Assembly (NCBI GenBank): GCA_965659685.1
Contig: CBFHXB010000016.1
Span: forward strand, 1-47,966
Direction: 5' to 3'
DNA length: 47,966 nucleotides
Origin: MGIIa-L3 sp11892u
Lineage (GTDB): Archaea > Thermoplasmatota > Poseidoniia > Poseidoniales > Poseidoniaceae
In this document: positions 16,903 to 22,956 of the stretch, piece by piece
Numbering within the stretch: position 1 is the stretch's first letter
Layout: each line of letters opens with the position of its first letter
Notes under the pieces: generated by a model
What the model saw: only the letters and a program-made list of their open reading frames with translations
Told to the model about the DNA's origin: nothing
Database searches by the model: none
Position numbers and translations under genes: made by a program

Positions 16903-17174
16903 TCGAAGTCCTCCTCGAGGATTTGACGGCGCGTCAGCATGATGCCGAAGAGCACCACCAACCCGACGCTCGCGATGTAGACGAGGATCTGGATGGCAGC
17001 AAGAAATTCAGCACCAAGCAGGATGAAAATTCCCGCAATCGCGAGGAAAGCGAAGATGACGAAGAGCATGGAGTGGGCCACTTTCTGGGCCTTGATGAGC
17101 CCATAGGAACCGGCGAGCGCAGCCGTTGCGAAGAAAAAGAACACCGCGGTTTCCGCGGCTGCGCCCAGGTCCAT
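16899..17174 (-). CDS. nuoJ1: Complex I subunit J, N-terminal half
   Basis: This is a 91-residue membrane protein with three predicted helices. It matches the first part of NuoJ: ETAVFFFFATAALAGSYGLIKAQKVAHSML, then AIAGIFILLGAEFLAAIQILVYIASVGLVVLFGIMLT. The latter contains the conserved LGAEFLAAIQILVYxGAVxVLFxF-like region that includes the helix with a pi-bulge in solved structures. I place the start at the ATG at 17174 (MDLGAAAETA), behind GAGGAGGGTG and one base after the nuoI stop; the longer frame runs into nuoI. It ends in an ATGA overlap with the J2/EF-hand gene. Split NuoJ occurs in other archaeal complexes. Confidence 0.92.
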   Translation of the reverse strand: MDLGAAAETAVFFFFATAALAGSYGLIKAQKVAHSMLFVIFAFLAIAGIFILLGAEFLAAIQILVYIASVGLVVLFGIMLTRRQILEEDFE

Positions 17175-17175
17175 C

Positions 17176-18156
17176 TCAAGCACCCTCCTCTGCGGCCTTC
17201 TTGGCGGCGCGAGCGGCCGCCTTGGCACGCTTGTCGCGCTCCTTGTTGGCGCGCTTGGCGAGTTCTGCGTCCACCACTTCTTGGTGCACAGACGGCAGAA
17301 CGCGGGTCCTCGATGCGTCAAACCAGAGGTCTTGACGGGAGAATCCGGACATGCCGTCGTACTCGTTGGTCATGAAGAACGAGGTGAAGCCGCAGGCTTC
17401 CATGCACAAGCCGCAGAACATGCAACGGCCCAAATCAATGCGGCCGGAGACGATTTGGTCGTCGGCGGTGTGAACGCCCTCTCGGCCCATCACTTCCTCT
17501 TCGCCGGAATCGTTCCAGCGGACGGTCACGGTGTCGCCAGAGAGGTCGAGGACCTCCCCGAAGCGCCATGATTCTGGCGCGTCGTCGTGGGCGGTAGCGA
17601 GGTTGAACGCCGCCTGTTCTTCGGCGACGCCTTCGATTTCAACGGCAGCCCAGCCGCCGACTTCAAGTTCGGCTCCGAAGCCTTCGTGCTCACCGTCGGC
17701 GCTGTCGAGCACGTCGACGCGGAGTTCGGTGGTCATGTGGAGGCAGTCGTTGGGGCAGGCGCTCACGCAGAGCTTGCACGCCGTGCAGGTTTCCCAAATC
17801 ACGCCGATGCGGCCGTTGTAATTCCCGGGAACGAAGAGCCACGGCTCCATGTCCTCGAGACGTTCGTAGGGATAGAGGATGGTCTGAGGGCGCCAGACCG
17901 AGGGCACCAGGTCGCTTGCTTCGCGGTCCGGAGCATATTGGTGGGCGTGCTTGGAGACGTCGTTGAAGTTCACGTTGGCCTCCACGCGGGCCTTGCTGCC
18001 TTCGTCGAGCACCTGAGGCGAGAGGGTGTTGTGGTACCCACCCGAGAAGCGCTTCCCGATGATGGGGAAGGTGCGCAAGGCGGTGATCATCGTGATCTTG
18101 AACGGGTACCAGAAGAGGTTCCGGAAGTTGGGTTGTGCGTGCGGGTGCATGGGCAT
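17176..18156 (-). CDS. nuoI: Complex I subunit I, two 4Fe-4S clusters, with internal insertion
   Basis: This is a 326-residue ferredoxin-like subunit that passes electrons to NuoB. The first cluster motif is C124-xx-C127-xx-C130-xxx-C134-P. The second is C245-xx-C248-xx-C251-xxx-C255, followed by Gly instead of the usual Pro. The two motifs are 111 residues apart, against roughly 30 in typical NuoI. The insert (about 150-235) is acidic, and its part SWRFGEVLDLSGDTVTVRWN looks like a small SH3-like beta barrel. The C-terminal 45 residues are Ala/Lys/Arg-rich and probably helical. The start at ATG 18156 follows TGAGGTG, which includes the nuoH stop. Membrane association by an N-terminal helix (residues 16-33) fits the family. 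Confidence 0.95.
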   Translation of the reverse strand: MPMHPHAQPNFRNLFWYPFKITMITALRTFPIIGKRFSGGYHNTLSPQVLDEGSKARVEANVNFNDVSKHAHQYAPDREASDLVPSVWRPQTILYPYERLEDMEPWLFVPGNYNGRIGVIWETCTACKLCVSACPNDCLHMTTELRVDVLDSADGEHEGFGAELEVGGWAAVEIEGVAEEQAAFNLATAHDDAPESWRFGEVLDLSGDTVTVRWNDSGEEEVMGREGVHTADDQIVSGRIDLGRCMFCGLCMEACGFTSFFMTNEYDGMSGFSRQDLWFDASRTRVLPSVHQEVVDAELAKRANKERDKRAKAAARAAKKAAEEGA

Positions 18157-18161
18157 GGTTT

Positions 18162-18168
18162 CACCTCA
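18162..18168 (-). promoter_or_regulatory. Composite nuoH stop / nuoI ribosome-binding site
   Basis: The minus strand reads TGAGGTG. TGA ends nuoH, GAGGTG precedes the nuoI ATG by 5 bases, and the spacing supports the ATG at 18156 over the next one at 18150. Confidence 0.75.
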
Positions 18169-19650
18169 CTCCGTTCCTGGGACCACGGTCCCTGCGGGCT
18201 CAAGCGTCCGAACGTGGAACATACGCTCCGGACTCGCGTCCTTGTCCTCGTCGTTGAGGAGGTAGAAGAAGAGGCCGAGGCTGACCACGGTCACGAGGAG
18301 AGGCAAAGTCCACGCGAAGATGCCGAGGCCCCACGCGTTCCCGAGTCCTTCCTCAGCCACTCCGGCGGGGTCGTAGAGGAAAAGGCGGAACAAGACCGCC
18401 ACGAGGAGGTTGATCACCGAGAGCGGCAGCAAGATGCGCCAGCCGAATTCGAGGATCTGGTCGGTGCGGATGCGGAGCAGGGCAACACGAGCCCAGACGA
18501 AGACCACGGCGAAGACGAGCCACGCCTTGAGCAGCACCCAGATGATGCTGGTGCTGGCGAGGCCGAGGATCGGCACGCCGCCCCACACGCCCGAGAAGGG
18601 CGCGTGCCATCCGCCGAGGAAAAAGTGGGCGAAGAGGATGCACGCGGCGTAGGTGCGCATGTACTCGGCCGCGAAGAGAAGACCGAAGCGCATGCCGCCG
18701 TACTCGGTCCACCAGCCTTCGACCAGTTCTGCTTCAGCTTCGGGCATGTCGAAGGGGATGCGCTCGACTTCAGCGAGCATCGAGATGAGGAAGAGGGCGC
18801 CACCAAGGGGCAGCAAGAAGAGGTTCCATGCACCAGATTGGCCTTGGAAGGTCACGATTTCAACGAAGTTGAACGAACCGGACACCACACACACCGAGAG
18901 CACGGTCAGCAGCAACGGAATCTCGTAGGACGTCAGTTGGACGGCGGAACGAATGCCGCCGATGAGGGTGTACTTGTTGTTGGAGGCCCAACCGCCAAAG
19001 AAAACGCCGATGGGCGCGATGCCGAAGACGGCCATCGCGAAGAGAACGCTGAGTTCGGGATTCGCGCCGTAAATGCCGGCACCCATGGGAATGAGGCCGA
19101 GGATCAACACGGTGGAGGAGATCACGAGGTACGGCGCGACCTCGAAGACGAGTTTGTCGGCCCGTTCGGGCACCATGTGTTCCTTGATGAGGAACTTCAT
19201 GCCGTCCGCGATGTTCTGAAAGAAACCAGGGAAGATGGCGAAACCCATCCAGGAACGGTTGTTCACACGGTCCACGGTGGGGCGGTTCGGGTCGTGGTTG
19301 CCAAAGCGAGCGTTGAGCCATCGGTTCACTGCGCCGATGGGCTTGCCGATGAAGGGAACCATGTCCCACCATGCGCCTGCCGTGGTTCCGTTCTCGCCGA
19401 TCCACAGGGACCGAAGCGACGTCATGGCGCCACGTCGGTCCATCATGCGGCCGAGTTGCTTGCGCTCGATCCAGAGGATCATGAACATCGAGAGCATGAT
19501 GGCTGCAAAGCCGACCAAGGACGTGATGAGGGCGCCCGTGAAGGCCGCGATGGCTTCGGCTTGTCCCTCGAGGGGGGTGCCGGCAAGCAGGTTGACGATG
19601 GCCCCGCCGAGGTCATCGTACACAAGGGAACGAACGGTTGGAAGCTCCAT
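18166..19650 (-). CDS. nuoH: Complex I subunit H with enlarged first cytoplasmic loop
   Basis: This encodes 494 residues, against about 330 in bacteria. NuoH lines the quinone channel. Family landmarks are IERKQLGRMMDRRG (61-74), GFFQNIADGMKFLIKE (142-157), FFGGWASNNKYTLIGGIRSAVQLTSYEIPLLL, and the quinone-site loop AEVERIPFDMPEAEAELVEG followed by TEYGGMRFGLLFAAEYM. Between the first two, where relatives have about a dozen residues, there are some 65 (75-140), aromatic and Arg/Asn-rich. The C-terminus adds another helix and a charged tail (LNDEDKDASPERMF). The ATG at 19650 follows TGAGGTG, which contains the nuoD stop. Confidence 0.95.
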   Translation of the reverse strand: MELPTVRSLVYDDLGGAIVNLLAGTPLEGQAEAIAAFTGALITSLVGFAAIMLSMFMILWIERKQLGRMMDRRGAMTSLRSLWIGENGTTAGAWWDMVPFIGKPIGAVNRWLNARFGNHDPNRPTVDRVNNRSWMGFAIFPGFFQNIADGMKFLIKEHMVPERADKLVFEVAPYLVISSTVLILGLIPMGAGIYGANPELSVLFAMAVFGIAPIGVFFGGWASNNKYTLIGGIRSAVQLTSYEIPLLLTVLSVCVVSGSFNFVEIVTFQGQSGAWNLFLLPLGGALFLISMLAEVERIPFDMPEAEAELVEGWWTEYGGMRFGLLFAAEYMRTYAACILFAHFFLGGWHAPFSGVWGGVPILGLASTSIIWVLLKAWLVFAVVFVWARVALLRIRTDQILEFGWRILLPLSVINLLVAVLFRLFLYDPAGVAEEGLGNAWGLGIFAWTLPLLVTVVSLGLFFYLLNDEDKDASPERMFHVRTLEPAGTVVPGTE

Positions 19651-19657
19651 GGCGAAT

Positions 19658-19664
19658 CACCTCA
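19658..19664 (-). promoter_or_regulatory. Composite nuoD stop / nuoH ribosome-binding site
   Basis: The minus strand reads TGAGGTG, with TGA ending nuoD and the nuoH ATG 7 bases downstream. Confidence 0.7.
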
Positions 19665-20801
19665 GCGGTCGGTCTCCCCAATGCACGGATCGAAACTGCC
19701 CATGATGGCAGGGATGTCGGCCACCTTGTAGCCGATCATCGTCTCCGCCACGAAGGGGATGGTGATGAACATCGGCGAGCGAATAGAGAGGCGGTAGGGA
19801 TTCTTCCCGCGGCCTTCGCCGCCACCGTGGATGTAGAACTGGCTGGCGCCGCGGGTGCATTCGTAGTTGCTGAATCCGGTGGCGCCCGCAGGAGCACGGG
19901 TTGGGGCTTTGGCGAGGATCATTTCGTCGCCGTTTGCGTAGGTGGTGTTCTTGCCGCCGGGGATCTTCTCGATGGCGTCAAGGATCATGCGGCATGACAT
20001 GCGCATCTCTTCCATGCGAACGCGGTAGCGGTCGTAGCAATCGCTGCCCTTCACGCTGGTCGGCTTCTCCACGGCAGGCTCCCAATCCAGTTGGTCGTAG
20101 ACCGAATAGGGGTGGGACCAGCGGACGTCGTAGTTGACGCCGGAGGCACGGACGTTGGGGCCGGAGACGCCGGCCTCGACCATATTCTCGGCGGTGGCGT
20201 AGCCGACACCCTGCAAACGAACGAGGAAGATGGTCGACTCGTCGAGCAGCATTTCGTACTCGTCGATGCGCTTCTCAAACAACTTCACCTTGGCGATGAG
20301 GCGGTCGGACCAGCCGGGAGGGATGTCACGCTTGACGCCGCCGATGCGGGGGTAGTTGTAGTGCATGCGGGAGCCGCCGAGTTCCTGAAGCAGGTCAAGG
20401 AACATCTCGCGCTCGCGAAGGGCCCACGTCATGATGGTCAGGTTTCCGACGTCGGGGCCGTACGCACCGAGCCACATCAGGTGGCTGGCGATGCGCTGGC
20501 ACTCGGCGGAAATGCAGCGAATGTACTCTGCGCGCTCGGGCACTTCGACCTCAAGCAGGTCCTCGGCCGCGTAGATGTACGAGTTCGACCAGGTCATGGC
20601 CGACACGTAGCACAAGCGGTCGCAGTACGGCGTGACTTGCGTAAAGTCGCGTGCTTCGGCGATCTTCTCGACGCCGCGGTGAATGTAACCCAATTCTGCT
20701 TCGGCGTCGACGACGGTTTCACCGTCGACCTGAACGCGGAGCGTCCAGAGGCCGTGCGTCATGGGGTGCTGGGGGCCCATCGTAATCCACATCTTTGCCA
20801 T
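19662..20801 (-). CDS. nuoD: Complex I subunit D (49-kDa-like)
   Basis: This 379-residue protein forms the quinone-reducing cavity together with NuoB. It begins MAKMWITMGPQHPMTHG, the conserved HP loop at the quinone site, and continues through ELGYIHRGVEKIAEARDFTQ, PYCDRLCYVSAM, ERAEYIRCISAECQRIASHLMWLG, GGSRMHYNYPRIGGVKRDIPPGW and GVSGPNVRASGVNYDVR. It ends with SFDPCIGETDR, close to the conserved D...GExDR terminus. No [NiFe] cysteine ligands are seen, as expected for complex I and not for a hydrogenase. The start follows TGAGGAGGTG, which includes the nuoC stop. Confidence 0.97.
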   Translation of the reverse strand: MAKMWITMGPQHPMTHGLWTLRVQVDGETVVDAEAELGYIHRGVEKIAEARDFTQVTPYCDRLCYVSAMTWSNSYIYAAEDLLEVEVPERAEYIRCISAECQRIASHLMWLGAYGPDVGNLTIMTWALREREMFLDLLQELGGSRMHYNYPRIGGVKRDIPPGWSDRLIAKVKLFEKRIDEYEMLLDESTIFLVRLQGVGYATAENMVEAGVSGPNVRASGVNYDVRWSHPYSVYDQLDWEPAVEKPTSVKGSDCYDRYRVRMEEMRMSCRMILDAIEKIPGGKNTTYANGDEMILAKAPTRAPAGATGFSNYECTRGASQFYIHGGGEGRGKNPYRLSIRSPMFITIPFVAETMIGYKVADIPAIMGSFDPCIGETDR

Positions 20802-20813
20802 GATGACACCTCC

Positions 20814-21467
20814 TCACTTGACCCGGCCCTCGTCGACCGGCTTGCGGACGAAGCCTTGGGCGTCGTCGTACATTTCGTTGAAATCGTGGTAGCGGATCTT
20901 GTGCTGCTTTTGCAGCGGATGGAATCCTTCAGGGCTGTCGTGGGGGTTCAGCACACGGAACATGTTGTCGTGGCCGTCGAACTTGATGCCCACGAGGTCC
21001 CACGTTTCCTTCTCGTTCCAATCGGCGCCTCGCCACACGGACTGAACGCTCGGGACGCGCGGGTCGTCGCCTTGAGGAAGGGGGACGAGCATCTCGATTT
21101 CCAAGGGCATATCCTTGCCCACCAAGTCGCCTGCAACGAGCACGTGAGACGTGTTTGGCTCAGGGTTGCTGACCGGCATGCGCTGGAGGTGGTATGCGAC
21201 TTCCCAACCGCGGTTTTCGTCGCCTTCTGGGAAGTGCGTCCCGGTGACCATGGAGCAGTAGTTCACGCCCATGTCGTGCTTGAGGCCTTTGGCCACGGTG
21301 AGCACGTGCGTCGCTGGCACAGTAAGGCGGAGGAAGGCGAAGCCGTGTCCTGCGCTGTGGCTGACGGCTTCGGCGACCACGCCGAGGGCGGACCATGCCT
21401 CTTCGGCGGCAGAGACGCTGGCGGCCACGGCCGCTGCGTTCTGTTCGGCACTGATGCTCATGCCCAT
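20814..21467 (-). CDS. nuoC: Complex I subunit C (30-kDa-like)
   Basis: This 217-residue soluble subunit packs against NuoD. Family features are the GVNYCSMVTGTHFPEGDENRGWEVAYHL strand pair, and the signature region VQSVWRGADWNEKETWDLVGIKFDGHDNMFRVL. The C-terminal HDFNEMYDDAQGFVRKP is as in other archaeal C subunits. The first 45 residues are Ala-rich and helical. I use the ATG at 21467, two bases past the nuoB stop and seven bases after GGAGG; the ATG at 21461 is an alternative. NuoC and NuoD are separate here, unlike the fused E. coli protein. Confidence 0.95.
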   Translation of the reverse strand: MGMSISAEQNAAAVAASVSAAEEAWSALGVVAEAVSHSAGHGFAFLRLTVPATHVLTVAKGLKHDMGVNYCSMVTGTHFPEGDENRGWEVAYHLQRMPVSNPEPNTSHVLVAGDLVGKDMPLEIEMLVPLPQGDDPRVPSVQSVWRGADWNEKETWDLVGIKFDGHDNMFRVLNPHDSPEGFHPLQKQHKIRYHDFNEMYDDAQGFVRKPVDEGRVK

Positions 21468-21469
21468 GC

Positions 21470-22063
21470 TCAGTCCTCCCCCACGATGAGCGGCTTCTCG
21501 CCGGCTCGACCGGCGTCAGGTGCGCCGCCGATGCGGATGATCTTCTCACGCAACAGACCGAAGCCGTCGATGAGCGCCTCAGGACGAGGCGGGCATCCCG
21601 GGATGTAAACGTCGACGGGAATGACCGTGTCGACGCCTTCGAGGATGTTGTACGATTGGAAGTAGGGTCCGCCTGAGATGGCGCACTCGCCCATCGCGAT
21701 GCAGTACTTGGGCTCGGGCATCTGCTCCCAGAGGCGCACGATGGGGTCAGCGAACTTCTTGGACACCGGCCCGTTGACGAGCAACACGTCGCTTTGGCGG
21801 GGCGAAGAGCGGAAGATCACGCCAAAGCGCTCAGCGTCGAAGCGGGGGATGGCGGACGCAGCCATTTCGATGGCGCAGCACTTGATGCCCAAGTGGAGGG
21901 TGAACAGGGATTTGCGCCCTGCCCAGTTGAAGAATCGGCCTGCGAGGACCGACAAAAATTGCTTGAGACGCGTGGCCTTGAGCGATTCGTCGGTCACGTC
22001 ACCGACGAAATCGAGCAGGGCTGAGCTGTTGAAAGCGGCGTAGTTCTGTCCTGGTTCGCTCAT
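21470..22063 (-). CDS. nuoB: Complex I subunit B (N2 cluster)
   Basis: This 197-residue protein holds the terminal FeS cluster N2 that reduces quinone. The four ligands are visible: the vicinal pair C62-C63 in GIKCCAIEM, C127 in MGECAISGG, and C157 in YIPGCPPRPEAL. The segment FRSSPRQSDVLLVNGPVSKK is also typical. The N-terminal 45 residues are longer than in most bacteria and could lie on the membrane surface. Translation starts at the ATG at 22063, behind TGAGGTG containing the nuoA stop. Confidence 0.97.
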   Translation of the reverse strand: MSEPGQNYAAFNSSALLDFVGDVTDESLKATRLKQFLSVLAGRFFNWAGRKSLFTLHLGIKCCAIEMAASAIPRFDAERFGVIFRSSPRQSDVLLVNGPVSKKFADPIVRLWEQMPEPKYCIAMGECAISGGPYFQSYNILEGVDTVIPVDVYIPGCPPRPEALIDGFGLLREKIIRIGGAPDAGRAGEKPLIVGED

Positions 22064-22068
22064 GCCTT

Positions 22069-22075
22069 CACCTCA
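22069..22075 (-). promoter_or_regulatory. Composite nuoA stop / nuoB ribosome-binding site
   Basis: The minus strand reads TGAGGTG, with TGA ending nuoA and the nuoB ATG 5 bases downstream. Confidence 0.75.
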
Positions 22076-22540
22076 GATGTAGATGCGCCCGCGCTTGCGG
22101 AACACGTGCCAGACGCCGAGCGTCATGATGGAAAAGAACGCGGCCAACACGAGGAGGCGGCTGATGGCGGTCTCAAGATCGCCGTCCGTGGTGGCGGTGG
22201 CGTCGTTGATGACAAAGCCACCCAAGGCCATGAACATGAACGCGACGTCGAACACGAGGAAGATCAGCGCATACCAATAGTACTGGAAGTGAAACTGAAT
22301 CATCGCGTCGCCAACGGGTTCGGATCCGCACTCGTAGGTGGAAAGGCGACGCGGGTACAGGCTGTGGTCGGCTTCGTAGCCGTCCAGCAAGTACGACGTG
22401 GTCTTGTGCGGCTGGGAGCGGTCGGTCCTCGGTCGGACGAAGTACGAGGTCAGGAAAGCGCCAAAGGGCACCAGAAAGCCAACGAGCGTCATCAATCCGA
22501 CGGCAAGGTAGGCATCGGTCACCGTGGTCACGTCGGTCAT
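22073..22540 (-). CDS. nuoA: Complex I subunit A
   Basis: This is a 155-residue membrane subunit with three helices and the typical large loop. The loop contains LSTYECGSEPVGDAMIQFHFQYYWYALIFLVFDVAFMF, which includes the YECG motif and the conserved acidic residue in LVFDVAF. I chose the ATG at 22540 (MTDVTTVTDAYLAVGL). The frame is open 30 codons further, but those residues (MRKIKRIGNAYGG...) lie over an inverted repeat and do not resemble NuoA. It is the first gene of the complex I operon; the C-terminus RKRGRIYI ends the family alignment as usual. Confidence 0.94.
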   Translation of the reverse strand: MTDVTTVTDAYLAVGLMTLVGFLVPFGAFLTSYFVRPRTDRSQPHKTTSYLLDGYEADHSLYPRRLSTYECGSEPVGDAMIQFHFQYYWYALIFLVFDVAFMFMALGGFVINDATATTDGDLETAISRLLVLAAFFSIMTLGVWHVFRKRGRIYI

Positions 22541-22549
22541 GTTGAGACC

Positions 22550-22590
22550 CCACAGGAAGGCATACGCTCCCTTGCTTCGTCCACCTGTGG
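22550..22590 (-). promoter_or_regulatory. Inverted repeat in the presumed nuoA leader
   Basis: The 7-base arms CCACAGG (22550-22556) and CCTGTGG (22584-22590) are exact inverted complements separated by 27 bases. The nearer arm ends 9 bases before the nuoA ATG. A folded leader could cover the ribosome-binding region, or the arms could be an operator. The 160 bases from 22541 to 22700 hold no gene I can support. Confidence 0.35.
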
Positions 22591-22700
22591 TCCCTCCATA
22601 AGCGTTCCCGATTCGCTTGATTTTTCGCACGCCCTACAAGGGACACGTCGCCCCTGCCAGCAGGCCGGGATGATGCGGTCGATTCGAGCCTCAATCGGGT

Positions 22701-22901
22701 TCAGGCTTGAGCGTGGAAGAACCGCGCCCACGAAGCCTGCAAGGAGTCGTGTTGCCTGCCGGTGAGTTTGAACACGGTGTAGACGATGGACACGATGGGG
22801 GCGAAAGAACCTGGGAGGATGAGCAGCATTGCGAATGCTCCTGCCGTCTTGGCAATGAGGGCGCCTCCGATGGAGAGCGCAAATCCAGCGGCCGGGACCA
22901 C
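22701..22901 (-). CDS. Possible small membrane protein (two helices)
   Basis: This short frame encodes about 66 residues and is strongly hydrophobic: FALSIGGALIAKTAGAFAMLLIL and SFAPIVSIVYTVFKL form two plausible helices, followed by a hydrophilic tail (GRQHDSLQASWARFFHAQA). The only start I can place is GTG at 22901; an in-frame stop lies a few codons upstream, and no ribosome-binding motif is clear. It sits 55 bases after the COG1470-like surface gene on the same strand and ahead of nuoA. I do not recognise a family. The helix pattern makes it more credible than chance, but it could be an unexpressed frame. Confidence 0.4.
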   Translation of the reverse strand: MVPAAGFALSIGGALIAKTAGAFAMLLILPGSFAPIVSIVYTVFKLTGRQHDSLQASWARFFHAQA

Positions 22902-22956
22902 AATGAACCCAAGGAAGATTCAGAGGAGGGTGCTGCCGATGCTTCTGTACGGTGTT

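Noticed and set aside
17587..19731. 714-codon open frame on the plus strand across nuoI and nuoH
   Set aside because: It is antisense to two clear complex I genes, its translation is His/Glu/Gly-rich without recognisable domains, and long antisense frames are expected in GC-rich coding DNA.
19662..20801. NuoD as a possible [NiFe] hydrogenase large subunit
   Set aside because: The N- and C-terminal CxxC nickel ligands are missing, and the GPQHPMTHG loop and C-terminal GETDR fit complex I.
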